In this document: in pieces, positions 1 to 13,209 of the stretch
Position numbering within the stretch: the stretch's first letter is position 1
Layout of the letters: each line of letters opens with the position of its first letter
DNA from: Mesorhizobium sp. Pch-S
GTDB taxonomy: Bacteria > Pseudomonadota > Alphaproteobacteria > Rhizobiales > Rhizobiaceae
Assembly (NCBI RefSeq): GCF_004136315.1
Contig: NZ_CP029562.1
Location: 2,733,501 to 2,797,500 of the forward strand
Direction: 5' to 3'
DNA length: 64,000 nt
Notes under the pieces: model-generated
Seen by the model: only the letters and a program-made list of their open reading frames with translations
Told to the model about the DNA's origin: nothing
Databases searched by the model: none
Made by a program: the position numbers and the translations under genes

Positions 1-818
1 TACCTTATGCAAATGCGGTGAATGTCGGCAGCAGCCTGGCCGCGAGTTCCGTTTTCATTGAAACCAAGGATAGTGAACGCAAGCAGGCGCCGGGCAACAC
101 CACACCGCGGCTGCCGTCGAATTCGAGCAACGGCACGAACAACAAATACAACTGCGCCACCGAGCGTAAAGGCGATTACCAATATACTGACGATGGCCCC
201 GAAAGCAGCATGGTCAATCGGGATCTATTCATAACGACTTTCTCGGACGGATCTGCCGGCTTCTCTGCTACTGTCATGTGCCCTAAAGCGGAAATAATGC
301 CGCTCACGTCGGATGCTCAGGCGCTTAAGTCCCGGATCGATGCATTTGAATTTGAGGGCGGCACGGCCGGTCATATCGGCGTGCAATGGAGCTGGTATCT
401 GCTCTCGCCGAACTGGGCGGGAGCGCTCCCCGAGGCGCAACGTCCAATGGACTATGACAGTACCAAGATAGGCAAGTATGCGATCCTGATGACGGACGGC
501 CTGTTCAATCTTTCCTATTTCGACGCTTCCACCGACAGAGGTGTGTACAAGGATGGCAAGGCTCCGCCACGTGACGCGGCCATCAAGCTGTGCGAAGGCA
601 TGCGTGCCAAGGGCATCGAAATCTACACCATCGGGTTCGATCTTTATAACCGCGATATCAGTGCAGATTCACGGGCCAAGGCGATTGATCTGTTACAGAA
701 ATGCGCCAGCCCCGACAGTGGCGGGAAGCATTTCTTTGACGCCTCCACGGGACCGGAACTGAAGGCTGCGTTCGACAAGATCGCCAGGAACTTGAACAGA
801 CTGGCTCTGACGAAATAA
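1..818 (+). CDS. TadG-like pilus assembly protein with VWA domain, C-terminal part (5' truncated)
   Basis: The reading frame is already open at the window edge (from base 3) and runs 271 codons to the stop, so the gene starts outside. The visible part looks like the C-terminal von Willebrand A region of TadG-related proteins of Flp/Tad pilus loci: a hydrophobic strand followed by Asp (YAILMTDGLFNL), a later TIGFD strand, paired cysteines (near KLCEG and QKCAS) and a final helix (AAFDKIARNL). In the family the protein is anchored in the inner membrane by an N-terminal segment, with the VWA part in the periplasm; that segment is not in view. No other tad gene lies in the window. The family call rests on overall pattern, and another VWA protein is possible. 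Confidence 0.7.
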   Translation, partial: PYANAVNVGSSLAASSVFIETKDSERKQAPGNTTPRLPSNSSNGTNNKYNCATERKGDYQYTDDGPESSMVNRDLFITTFSDGSAGFSATVMCPKAEIMPLTSDAQALKSRIDAFEFEGGTAGHIGVQWSWYLLSPNWAGALPEAQRPMDYDSTKIGKYAILMTDGLFNLSYFDASTDRGVYKDGKAPPRDAAIKLCEGMRAKGIEIYTIGFDLYNRDISADSRAKAIDLLQKCASPDSGGKHFFDASTGPELKAAFDKIARNLNRLALTK

Positions 819-851
819 CCGGCCTGCCAAGCGGTTCAAACGGAAACGGAA

Positions 852-882
852 AAGGCCGCCACATCTTGCGATGGGCGGCCTT
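852..882. terminator. Hairpin between convergent genes
   Basis: Perfect 9-bp stem AAGGCCGCC / GGCGGCCTT with a 13-base loop, 34 bases after the TadG-like stop. There is no clear T-run, so termination is likely but not certain. The rest of the spacer up to 1107 shows no gene. Confidence 0.5.
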
Positions 883-1107
883 CCGTGGCTTTCGTCCAGG
901 CGCGGCCCGTGGTCACGATCCCTTCGGACCGTGCACCGCGCGTCTCGCGCTTCAGCGGAGAGGCTGCTCTCCGTGAAGGCGATCCGCCGGGATCACGCTC
1001 TGGAAAACGAAATCACTCGACATCGGATCACCTCCTTTCAGTTCGTTGAACACGCCAACAAAGTGGGGTGTTTTCCGCCCAAGCGCAAGTGCAGGACCGC
1101 AACAGTT

Positions 1108-1683
1108 TCATGCTGCCGCGAAAAGCGCTGGAATTCCGGGCTTTGCCAGATGCAGGATGTCGTAGGCGGAACCATGTTCGGGTGTGGTCGCTGCCTCCGC
1201 GGAAAGCCGGAAACGCGAGAGACGCCAGTTGGCCAGGTCGATCGCCGTTACCGCGGCATAGATGCCCGCCTGTTTGACGAGCGCGGTGTTGTGTTCGTTC
1301 TCGCTGCGTTTCAGCGCCGCGAAATTCGCAGCCGGATCGATCAGGACGTCTTCGCGATAGACGGAGCGTGCGCCTGTCGCCGATCCCAGATGCACATTGA
1401 GCGGCAGCCAGGTTTCGATCGCGGGACGACCAAAGCCATCGATCACTTTCTGGAAGCGCTCGCCGGTGATGAAATCGCTGGCAGCTTCGTCATCCAGCCA
1501 GAGATAAAGCGACGAATAGGCATTGTTCAAGGCGCCGTTCTCGCCGCGCCGCTGCGCAACGAATGCCTTGAAGCCGAGGCCGGGCGTGTCGTCCCAATCG
1601 GGACCAAGACTGGCCGCCCGGCTGGCGATCTTGTTCATATCGTAGTCGGCGGGGAGGCGGTGGATGTACTGCATCATCAACAT
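1108..1683 (-). CDS. DUF4865 family protein
   Basis: 191 residues. The N-terminus MLMMQYIHRLPADYDM, the phrase PGLGFKAFV about residue 35 and the aromatic SSLYLWLDDEAA segment match the pattern of DUF4865 proteins, whose biochemical role is not known. The start at 1683 was chosen because AAGGAG lies 7 bases before that ATG; a longer reading to 1728 has no such signal. It is divergent from the LysR-type gene at 1772 with an 88-bp spacer, an arrangement commonly seen for this family, so it is probably that regulator's target. No signal peptide or membrane segment is visible. It is probably a small cytoplasmic enzyme or binding protein. Confidence 0.75.
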   Translation of the reverse strand: MLMMQYIHRLPADYDMNKIASRAASLGPDWDDTPGLGFKAFVAQRRGENGALNNAYSSLYLWLDDEAASDFITGERFQKVIDGFGRPAIETWLPLNVHLGSATGARSVYREDVLIDPAANFAALKRSENEHNTALVKQAGIYAAVTAIDLANWRLSRFRLSAEAATTPEHGSAYDILHLAKPGIPALFAAA

Positions 1684-1743
1684 GGCTGGGCTCCTTGATT
1701 TCGACGTAGCTTGCCATCGCCCTTTCATTGTGAAAACATATCT

Positions 1744-1760
1744 ATGAATATATCAGTCAT
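1744..1760. promoter_or_regulatory. Candidate LysR-type operator
   Basis: Interrupted palindrome ATGA-N9-TCAT in the AT-rich spacer between the divergent DUF4865 and LysR genes. It fits the T-N11-A pattern of LysR-type boxes and sits 12 bases before the regulator start, where autoregulation is usual. The arms are short, so chance is possible. Confidence 0.35.
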
Positions 1761-1771
1761 AATGTTTGAAC

Positions 1772-2638
1772 ATGAATGACCCGACGCGAACACTCGATAT
1801 CGATACAGTCCAGGCCTTCGTACTGGTAGCGGATCTTGCCTCTTTCACGCGCGCAGCGGAGGTGCTCGACACATCGCAGGCAACGGTCAGCCTCAAGCTG
1901 AAACGGCTGGAGACCCGCCTCGATGCCCGCCTGCTGGAGCGTACGCCCCGTCATGTTCGGCTGACCGCGCAGGGCGAACGTTTCCTGCCGGCGGCGCGCA
2001 ACCTGCTCGAAGCGCATGAGCGTGCGCTTTCCGGCATCCAGGCAGCCGCACCCAGTCGCCTCACGCTCGGCATAAGCGATCATGTCGCCGGGCCGGAGCT
2101 GCCGCTGCTGCTTGCGAGGCTGAATGCATATGATCCGTCGCTGGTGGTGGAGGTTCGGATTGCTTCTTCGCGTGATGTCGTGACCCGTTACGGGCACGGC
2201 GAACTGGATGCGGTGATCGCGCGGCGCGGCGACGACAACGCCGACGGCGAGATCCTGTTTCGAGAGCCATTCCGCTGGTTCGCATCACCCTCGTTCCAGC
2301 ACCGGCCCGGTGAACCGCTCAGGTTGGCGGCGTTGTCTGCGCCCTGCGGCATCCGTGCGCTCGCCATCGACGCTCTCGACGAGGCGGGGCTGCCCTGGAC
2401 CGAAGCATTCGTCGGAGGTGGTGTCCTTGCATTGGGCGCTGCGGTGAGTGCTGGTCTGGCCGTAGCCGCACTTGCCCAAAGGGTCGCACCTGCGGGTGCC
2501 GTGGATGTGGGTAAAAGTCTTGGGCTGCCGCCCTTGCCGGGGCAGGACATCGTGCTGATGACACGTCCCGGCCGGCGCGATGCACGCGAGGTTCTCAAGG
2601 TTCTAGCCGCCGCTTTCCGGAGTGCTGCGGGACGGTGA
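1772..2638 (+). CDS. LysR family transcriptional regulator
   Basis: 288 residues, typical for LysR regulators. The N-terminal winged helix-turn-helix occupies about residues 10-68 (DTVQAFVLVADLASFTRAAEVLDTSQATVS is the classic region, seen here in pieces), followed by a linker helix and a periplasmic-binding-protein-like effector domain from about residue 85. The ATG at 1772 is preferred over a TTG two codons upstream. Divergent orientation to the DUF4865 gene suggests it controls that gene and itself. The effector cannot be predicted; the C-terminal half is rather short and Ala-rich. Confidence 0.9.
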   Translation: MNDPTRTLDIDTVQAFVLVADLASFTRAAEVLDTSQATVSLKLKRLETRLDARLLERTPRHVRLTAQGERFLPAARNLLEAHERALSGIQAAAPSRLTLGISDHVAGPELPLLLARLNAYDPSLVVEVRIASSRDVVTRYGHGELDAVIARRGDDNADGEILFREPFRWFASPSFQHRPGEPLRLAALSAPCGIRALAIDALDEAGLPWTEAFVGGGVLALGAAVSAGLAVAALAQRVAPAGAVDVGKSLGLPPLPGQDIVLMTRPGRRDAREVLKVLAAAFRSAAGR

Positions 2639-2720
2639 CGAGCCCTTGCGGCGACTGCTGTGTGGTTCATCTGGCAGCCATCCTGATCGGGTAAGGAGGT
2701 GGGGCTGACGGAGAACCGAA

Positions 2721-2975
2721 ATGAGCCACCGCGTCGACCGCGATATCGACAAGATCTATCCGAGACAGGAATTCGTCGCCAAGCTGCGCCGACTGGCAGA
2801 TGCGCTCGAAACCGAGAAACGGTTCGAGATCAGCATCGGCGGTGAGAGAATCCGCGTTCCCGCCGGGGCGGTGGCAAGCATCGAACACGAACGCGGCGGA
2901 GACGAAGAAGAGATCGAATTCCAGCTTCGCTGGCGCAATGAGGCTGCCGGAGACGAAAATGCCTCCGGCAGGTAG
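2721..2975 (+). CDS. amphi-Trp domain-containing protein
   Basis: 84 residues. After an N-terminal helix (RQEFVAKLRRLADALE) comes FEISIGGERIRVPAGA and then a stretch of acidic residues ending EIEFQLRWR, the characteristic build of the small amphi-Trp domain. The molecular role of the family is not established. The gene is preceded by GGAG 9 bases before the ATG, and a stronger TAAGGAGGT lies about 20 bases upstream. It stands alone between the LysR gene and the convergent acs. Confidence 0.75.
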   Translation: MSHRVDRDIDKIYPRQEFVAKLRRLADALETEKRFEISIGGERIRVPAGAVASIEHERGGDEEEIEFQLRWRNEAAGDENASGR

Positions 2976-2992
2976 TCCATCGCCAGGATGCC

Positions 2993-4948
<1,956 letters not shown>

Positions 4949-5235
4949 GTCTTGGTCTTCCTCCTGAGATCGGCCGCCGGTTGGCGGTACTGCGGCCTGC
5001 GGGCCGCGAAATCGCGGGCATTATTATCAGTTCGGACGTTACGGCAATATTAGACATTGGGTTTGCCCGTCCGTAACAGAAAATTGCGCGCGGCCGCACA
5101 CGGTTAGGTCGAACCCTGAGGGCGGCTCGCACGTTTAAAGACATGGTTAACGTTCGAGGCGCACAGTTTTTCCGGGAGGACCGGCAAGGGCTTGTTGAAG
5201 CTCAACACACCCGAGATCGACTTGCGAGGGCTGCC

Positions 5236-5508
5236 ATGCGCGACCATTCCGAACTGGAACTGCTGCTCAAGGGCTACGGGCTGACGACGGCCCGCATCCT
5301 CTACCACTATCCCGACCACCCGCACCTGCTGCAGACCTACATCTGGCAGGACTACGACATCGCTCCCAAATTCCCGATACTGGGTGCCTTCATCTCCTTC
5401 TGGCGCGAGAAGCTCGAAGGTCCGCTGCACTCGGTGTGCTTCACGCACCAGAAGCTGATTTCGGCGAATGAATGGCGCAAGGTCGACGGCGAGATCTTGC
5501 TGCACTGA
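5236..5508 (+). CDS. Usg family protein
   Basis: 90 residues from the ATG at 5236 (MRDHSELELLLKGYGLTT). The sequence, with YHYPDHPHLLQTYIWQDYD, a central FPxLxxFxxFW-type segment and a final WRKVDGE, matches the small alphaproteobacterial Usg family, named for its position upstream of trp genes in other species. No trp gene is near here. Function is unknown; there is no signal peptide or membrane helix. A longer reading to 5143 lacks support. GAGGG precedes the start. Confidence 0.75.
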   Translation: MRDHSELELLLKGYGLTTARILYHYPDHPHLLQTYIWQDYDIAPKFPILGAFISFWREKLEGPLHSVCFTHQKLISANEWRKVDGEILLH

Positions 5509-5785
5509 TCGACCGTGAGGCTTGCCGCGACAACTGCGGCGGGACAAGGAAGGCCATCATGATCAGCGGCGGGATTTCGACCGCCGCTTGACGGAAGCGA
5601 ATTATTGCACCGTCTGACGGATCGGCGAGACCGCAGGTCGACGTTCATTCTGGCCCAAAAGCTCATCTCCTTATCGGCTCTGGCTGATTGCAAAAGCCAC
5701 GGCACGCGGCTAAGCGCGGACCAGGCTTTCGGTCGAACCCGAAGCTGCACTTACGCTCTTAGAGGTTCGCTTGAGGAGGATTCCC

Positions 5786-6895
5786 GTGAATACGAAGAAA
5801 CTGCTGACCGGCGTTGCATTCGCCGCTTCCGTGCTGGTTGCGGCTACCGCTGCCCGCGCCGACATCGTCATCGGCCTTGTCGCGCCGCTGACCGGTCCTG
5901 TCGCCGCCTATGGTGACCAGGTCAAGAACGGCGCCGAAGCTGCCGTTGAAGTCATCAACAAGGATGGCGGCATCAAGGGTGAGAAAGTCGTGCTGAAGCT
6001 CGCCGACGACGCCGGCGATCCGAAGCAGGGCGTTTCCGCTGCCAACCAGCTGGTCGGGGAAGGCGTGAAGTTCGTCGTCGGTCCGGTCACCTCTGGTGTC
6101 GCCATGGCGGCTTCCGACGTGTTTGCCGAGAACGGCGTGCTGATGGTGACGCCGACCGCAACCTCGCCGGATCTGACCAACCGGGGTCTTACCAACGTGC
6201 TGCGCACCTGCGGTCGTGACGACCAGCAGGCGGAAGTGGCTGCAGCCTATGTGGTCAAGAATTTGAAGGACAAGAAGGTTGCCATCGTCGATGACAAGGG
6301 CACCTACGGCAAGGGTCTGGCCGACTCCTTCAAGAAGGCGATCAATGCCGGCGGCATCAAGGAAGTCAGCCACAACTCGCTGACCCCTGGCGAAAAGGAT
6401 CTCTCGGCCCTGGTGACGCGCCTGAAGTCGGACGGCGCCGAAGTGATCTATTTCGGCGGCTACCATCCTGAGGGCGGCCTGCTTGCCCGCCAGCTCGCTG
6501 ACGCCGGCGTCAAGGCGCTGATCATCGGCGGCGAAGGCCTGTCCAACACCGAGTACTGGGCGATCGGTAACCAGGCCGCCGCCGGCACGCTGTTCACCAA
6601 CGCGACCGACGCGCTGAAGAACCCGGACTCGGCTCAGGCGGTCGAAGCGCTCAAGGCCAAGGGCATCCCGGCCGAAGCCTTCACGCTCAACGCCTATGCC
6701 GCCGTCCAGGTGCTGAAGGCAGGTATCGAAAAGGCCGGCAAGGACGACCCGGCAGCTGTCGGCACCGCGCTCAAGGGTGGTGAAGCCATCCCGACTGCCA
6801 TCGGCAAGTTGACCTATGGCGAGACCGGCGACCTGACCAGCCCGAGCTTCTCGCTGTTCAAGTGGGAAGACGGCAAGATCGTCGCGGCCGAGTAA
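5786..6895 (+). CDS. Periplasmic branched-chain amino acid binding protein (LivK-type)
   Basis: 369 residues from a GTG at 5786 with AGGAGGA five bases upstream; the in-frame TTG at 5771 overlaps that signal and is less likely. A Sec signal peptide ([24 protein letters not shown]) precedes the mature start at DIVIG. The mature part follows the type I periplasmic fold of LivJ/LivK ([12 protein letters not shown], then [20 protein letters not shown] and [18 protein letters not shown] segments). Such proteins deliver Leu/Ile/Val or related amino acids to LivHMGF permeases. No permease or ATPase gene is next to it, so it is an orphan receptor. A strong terminator follows. Confidence 0.92.
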   Translation: MNTKKLLTGVAFAASVLVAATAARADIVIGLVAPLTGPVAAYGDQVKNGAEAAVEVINKDGGIKGEKVVLKLADDAGDPKQGVSAANQLVGEGVKFVVGPVTSGVAMAASDVFAENGVLMVTPTATSPDLTNRGLTNVLRTCGRDDQQAEVAAAYVVKNLKDKKVAIVDDKGTYGKGLADSFKKAINAGGIKEVSHNSLTPGEKDLSALVTRLKSDGAEVIYFGGYHPEGGLLARQLADAGVKALIIGGEGLSNTEYWAIGNQAAAGTLFTNATDALKNPDSAQAVEALKAKGIPAEAFTLNAYAAVQVLKAGIEKAGKDDPAAVGTALKGGEAIPTAIGKLTYGETGDLTSPSFSLFKWEDGKIVAAE

Positions 6896-6917
6896 GGCCG
6901 CCAGACTGTTGAAGCAG

Positions 6918-6951
6918 AAAGGCCGGGAGGTTTCCCGGCCTTTCTTTTTTT
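6918..6951 (+). terminator. Rho-independent terminator of the livK-type gene
   Basis: Stem AAAGGCCGGGA paired with TCCCGGCCTTT, small loop, then a run of T. It lies 22 bases after the stop and 21 bases before the convergent yggS stop, so it may serve both strands. Confidence 0.9.
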
Positions 6952-6971
6952 GATTTGGCGGGAGAGCGGCC

Positions 6972-7634
6972 CTATCGGTGACCGAAAATGGCCGAACCAA
7001 CCCGCACCGAACTGGCACCGAATGCCACGGCCAGTTCGTAGTCGCCCGACATGCCCATCGACAGTTTCTCGACGCCGGCCTCGCGGGCGAGTTTTTCAAG
7101 CAGGGCAAAGTGGGGGCCGGGGTTTTCTTCCGCCGGGGGAATGCACATCAGCCCCTCGATCGCGAGGCCGTGCTCGTTGCGGCAGCGGACGACGAAGGCC
7201 ACGGCATCTTTCGGCTCGATACCGGCTTTCTGGGGTTCCGAGCCGGTGTTGACCTGCACATAGAGCTTTGGCGCCTTGCCTTGCCGGGCGATTTCCTTTG
7301 CCAGTTCGGACGCGATCTTTTCACGGTCGACAGTCTCGATCACGTCGAACAGCGCGACTGCCTCCTTGGCCTTGTTGGATTGCAGCGGTCCGATCAGGTG
7401 CAGCTCGATGCCGGGAAACTCCCCGCGCAGCGCGGGCCACTTGCCCTGCGCTTCCTGCACGCGGTTTTCGCCGAAAACACGCTGGCCCGCGGCAAGCACA
7501 GGCCGGATGGCGTCGCCGTCGAAGGTCTTTGAAACCGCGACGAGGGTCACGGCCCCCGCCGGCCGGTTTGCCTCGCTTTCGGCTGCCGCGATTCTCGCCC
7601 TGACCGTTTCGAGTTGCTGAACCGCGTCACTCAT
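6972..7634 (-). CDS. YggS family PLP-binding protein
   Basis: 220 residues from the ATG at 7634. VAVSKTFDGDAI carries the PLP lysine (about residue 35), followed by FGENRVQEA, HLIGPLQSNK and VNTGSEPQKAG, then MGMSGDYELAVAFGASSVRVGSAIFG at the C-terminus. This is the single-domain alanine-racemase-fold family (YggS/PLPBP), cytosolic and involved in vitamin B6 and amino acid homeostasis. It is divergent from leuS with a 153-bp spacer. The frame stays open far upstream, through the whole of leuS, but only this part is genuine. Confidence 0.95.
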   Translation of the reverse strand: MSDAVQQLETVRARIAAAESEANRPAGAVTLVAVSKTFDGDAIRPVLAAGQRVFGENRVQEAQGKWPALRGEFPGIELHLIGPLQSNKAKEAVALFDVIETVDREKIASELAKEIARQGKAPKLYVQVNTGSEPQKAGIEPKDAVAFVVRCRNEHGLAIEGLMCIPPAEENPGPHFALLEKLAREAGVEKLSMGMSGDYELAVAFGASSVRVGSAIFGHR

Positions 7635-7787
7635 GTGCCAACCTGTCCTGATCCTGCTGTTTTTGCCGGGCCTCGAGACCCATATGGTTGACGGGTCCCC
7701 GAAAGCATGGTGAAGACCCCGACCATGTCCTTGAACTGCCGGACCAACCGGCGGTTTCCCGCATGCTTTGTAAGTGAAAAACCGGCC

Positions 7788-10413
<2,626 letters not shown>

Positions 10414-10427
<14 letters not shown>

Positions 10428-10989
10428 CACTCGTAAGACAGCGGCTTCGTTCGCACGCCGCACGGCACTCTTCGGCCTGCTTGCCGGCGTTGCGCTGGTT
10501 TCGGCGTGCCAGGTGCGCCCACTCTATTCGAACCAGCCGCTGTCGACCGGTTCGACGGTGAGCGCGCGCGAAGAGCTGGCCTCGATCGCCGTGAAGCCGG
10601 TCTCGTCGCGTTACGCCCAGCAGGTTCGCAACAACCTGATCTTCGCGCTGACCGGAGGAGGCGAGCGTCCGAGCGCACCCGCCTATTCTCTGGCACTCAA
10701 CGTCACCGAATCGGTGATCTCCACGGCGAGCATCCAGGTTGCCAAGGATCAGGACCAGCCGACCGCCGGTACGGTCATCATGACGGCGGCCTATACGCTG
10801 ACCGATGCCAAGACCGGCAAGTCCGTGGCCAACGGTCAACGTTCGATCTCTTCGTCCTTCGACAAGCCGGGCCAGGAATTCGCGTCCTATCGCGCACAGA
10901 TCGATGCTGAAAACCGCGCGGCGCGCGAACTCGCTGAACTGTTGCATCTGGCGCTGGCCCAAGACCTCGCCAAGCCCGGCGCCAGGTAA
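10414..10989 (+). CDS. lptE: LPS-assembly lipoprotein LptE
   Basis: 191 residues. The N-terminal signal ends in a lipobox (LVSAC, Cys at about residue 32), followed by QVRPLYS, the typical start of mature LptE. The rest ([17 protein letters not shown], then the [11 protein letters not shown] strand) fits the small alpha/beta fold that plugs the LptD barrel and helps LPS reach the outer surface. It overlaps leuS by 14 bases, the usual alphaproteobacterial order. holA, which commonly follows in related genomes, is absent here; an AAA ATPase gene follows instead. Confidence 0.9.
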
Positions 10990-11015
10990 GCGGCGCGCTG
11001 GCGAGCGGCGAAACC

Positions 11016-12143
11016 ATGCGCCTGACGGGGCTGGTTGCTGAAGGGTACCGGTCGCTCAAATCGATCCGGCTCGAGCTTGGCCAGGTCGGACTGTTCGTCG
11101 GCGAGAACGGCGTCGGAAAATCCAACCTCTACCGCGCCCTGCAACTGATCAAGGCCGCCGGCGAAGGCACGCTTGCCCGCTCGATCGCCGGCGAAGGTGG
11201 CATGCAGTCAGCCCTGTGGTCCGGCACACGCCGTCTGGGTCGGCCCGTCCGTGTCATCCTGCAGGCGGATGTCGAGGATGACGAGACCGCGGCGCGTTTT
11301 TCCTATCGGGTGGAGATCGGTCTGCCGCCACCCGTTTCGGCGGGATTTGCCTTCGAACCTCACGTCAAGGAAGAGACCCTGACGGTCGAAGCCGGACGCC
11401 GGCCGGTGGAAATGATGAGCCGCAAGGGGCCTGCAGCCCACGCGCGCGACAGCGACGGCAGGCGTATCGAACACCCCGCGAAGCTGCTCAATTCGGAAAC
11501 GGCGCTGGCAGCGCTCGGCGCATCCGGCCGCTATCCGGAAACCGGGGATCTGCGGGCGGCGGTTTCGGGCTGGCGCTTCTATCACGGTTTTCGGACCGAC
11601 GCCGATTCGCCCGCGCGGAAACCGTCGCTGGCAATCACCTCGACGCTGCTGGACGAGGATGGTGGCAACCTTGCTGCCGTGTTCGCAACGCTCGCCCATA
11701 TCAGGCAGGACACCGTCGATCTCGATCGTGCGCTGGCCGATGCGCTGGGAGCAAAGCTGGAAGTGCCGGAGCCGGGCGAAACCGCCACCTTCGGCTTGCG
11801 TCTTCCGGATTTCCCGCAGCGCCTGTTTCGGCCGCAGGAACTTTCGGACGGGCAGATCCGCTTCCTGGCGCTTGCCGGCGCGCTGATGTCGTATCGCCTG
11901 CCGGGGCTGATCGCACTCAACGAGCCGGAAGCCAGCCTGCATCCGCGCATGTTGCCTGCACTGGCCGACATGATCGCCAAGGCCGCTGAGCGGACCCAGC
12001 TCTGGGTGGTGACGCATTCGCGCGAACTGGCGGATCTGATTGCCGACCGCACCGGCGCGAGAGCGCTCACCGTGGTGCGGCTGGACGGGGCGACGACGAT
12101 TGAGGGCCTCAGGCTAACGGGCCAGATGTCGGATGACGACTAG
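11016..12143 (+). CDS. AAA family ATPase (RecF/OLD-like)
   Basis: 375 residues. The N-terminus starts with a RecF/SMC-type strand pair (MRLTGLVAEGYRSLKSIRLEL) and Walker A GENGVGKSN at about residues 29-37. Near the end are the signature-like ELSDGQIRFLALAGAL, Walker B LIALNEPEASLHP and the H-loop VVTHSRELAD, so all parts of an ABC-class ATPase head are there. There is no coiled-coil arm and no Toprim nuclease domain. Stand-alone proteins of this kind (the COG4637 type) have no settled role. It starts 26 bases after lptE and may be co-transcribed. A repeat hairpin follows the stop directly. Confidence 0.85.
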   Translation: MRLTGLVAEGYRSLKSIRLELGQVGLFVGENGVGKSNLYRALQLIKAAGEGTLARSIAGEGGMQSALWSGTRRLGRPVRVILQADVEDDETAARFSYRVEIGLPPPVSAGFAFEPHVKEETLTVEAGRRPVEMMSRKGPAAHARDSDGRRIEHPAKLLNSETALAALGASGRYPETGDLRAAVSGWRFYHGFRTDADSPARKPSLAITSTLLDEDGGNLAAVFATLAHIRQDTVDLDRALADALGAKLEVPEPGETATFGLRLPDFPQRLFRPQELSDGQIRFLALAGALMSYRLPGLIALNEPEASLHPRMLPALADMIAKAAERTQLWVVTHSRELADLIADRTGARALTVVRLDGATTIEGLRLTGQMSDDD

Positions 12144-12180
12144 GACGTTTCCGTTTAACGGAAACGCGGAAATGCTCTAG
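12144..12180. repeat. Rhizobial palindromic repeat, GTTTCCGT hairpin type
   Basis: GTTTCCGTT/AACGGAAAC palindrome followed by a GCTCTAG end. It fills the space between the convergent ATPase and DMT genes, and its CTA supplies the DMT gene's TAG stop. Related copies are at 13699, 27948 and 28958. Confidence 0.8.
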
Positions 12181-13076
12181 CGGGCCACGGGAATTCCGGT
12201 GCGCGGCTTGATCAGGTTCCAGCCCAGCGTCATTCCGGCGGCGGCAATCAGGATGGCGGCGGCGCCCACCAGTTGCAGCGGATGCAGCCGCTGCCCGAAG
12301 ACCATGAAGTCCGCGACAATGGCTACGACGGGGTAGATGAAGGACAGTGCGCCGACGAGATTGGTGGGCAGTTTCTGGATTGCGCCGTAGAGCAGGATGT
12401 ACATCAGGCCGGTGTGAACGACACCGACTGCGGCAAGCAGGGCCCAGGTTCGGGGTTCCGTCGGCAGGTTCGTCAGATTCGCGAACGGGACCAGCATCAG
12501 GATACCGACAGTGACCTGAATGAGCGCGATCAAATGTGGCGGGACGCCCTTGAGCTTCTTCGCGACGATCGCGGCTATCGCGTAGAAGAACGCTGCACCA
12601 AGCGCCAGCAGGATGCCGACCAGGTAGTTCGAACCGGTGTGGGCGGCGCTCGGCTTGGCTTGCACGATCAGCAGCATGCCTGCGAAAGCGATCGCAAGCC
12701 AGGTCAGTTTGGTCAGCGTCAGGCGTTCGCCGAACAGCAGCGCTCCCAGTGCCACCAGCATGAAGGGCTGGGTGTTGTAGACGGCCGTGGCAATCGAGAT
12801 CGAGGCTCGCGGGAAGGCGGCGAACAGCAGCAGCCAGTTGGAGACGATGGCGATGCCGCCGATGACAGCATAGGCGATCTGTTGGCGAGAGATCACGTCG
12901 CGCCTGAACAGGCCGAGAGCGCCGCAGACGATCAGCAGCGTGACGGCGCCGAAGGCACAGCGCCAGAACACCACGTCCATCACCGGCTGTCCGGACAGGA
13001 CGACAAACACGCCGATCGTTCCAGAGATCACCATGGCAGCGGTCATCTCGACCGTCCCGCGCGTGTTGTCCGACAT
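12177..13076 (-). CDS. DMT superfamily transporter (EamA domains)
   Basis: 299 residues with about ten hydrophobic segments, arranged as two EamA repeats (residues about 10-140 and 155-290), the fold of the drug/metabolite transporter superfamily in the inner membrane. Motifs such as VYNTQPFMLVALGALLFGERLT in repeat one and the VGALSFIYPVVAIVADFMVFGQ segment in repeat two mark each half. AAGGAAAGG lies 7 bases before the start. It is divergent from an Lrp-type regulator, as is common for amino acid exporters, so amino acid export is a reasonable guess but the substrate is not known. The stop codon lies inside a palindromic repeat. Confidence 0.9.
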   Translation of the reverse strand: MSDNTRGTVEMTAAMVISGTIGVFVVLSGQPVMDVVFWRCAFGAVTLLIVCGALGLFRRDVISRQQIAYAVIGGIAIVSNWLLLFAAFPRASISIATAVYNTQPFMLVALGALLFGERLTLTKLTWLAIAFAGMLLIVQAKPSAAHTGSNYLVGILLALGAAFFYAIAAIVAKKLKGVPPHLIALIQVTVGILMLVPFANLTNLPTEPRTWALLAAVGVVHTGLMYILLYGAIQKLPTNLVGALSFIYPVVAIVADFMVFGQRLHPLQLVGAAAILIAAAGMTLGWNLIKPRTGIPVAR

Positions 13077-13165
13077 GATGCGACCTTTCCTTCGTTCGTG
13101 ACCGTTTTGTACGCCGTCGGAGGTTCGGAATATATGGATCAGGAAAGGTATTTGCGGAAGATCGC

Positions 13166-13204
13166 CTAATCCTGTAAGGTTCTTTGGATTAAAATCCTAA
13201 GGAT
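13166..13204. promoter_or_regulatory. Candidate Lrp/AsnC operator in divergent promoter region
   Basis: GGATTAAAATCC (13186-13197) is palindromic apart from its centre, with a further TAATCC half-site upstream and AGGAT downstream. On the minus strand AGGATT recurs at 25-bp spacing. It lies immediately before the Lrp-type gene and about 110 bp upstream of the DMT gene, where such a regulator would be expected to bind. Confidence 0.45.
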
Positions 13205-13209
13205 ATGCA

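Noticed and set aside
5725..5750. GGTCGAACCCGAAG, resembling a tRNA T-arm
   Set aside because: No acceptor, D or anticodon stem can be folded around it, so it is not a tRNA gene.
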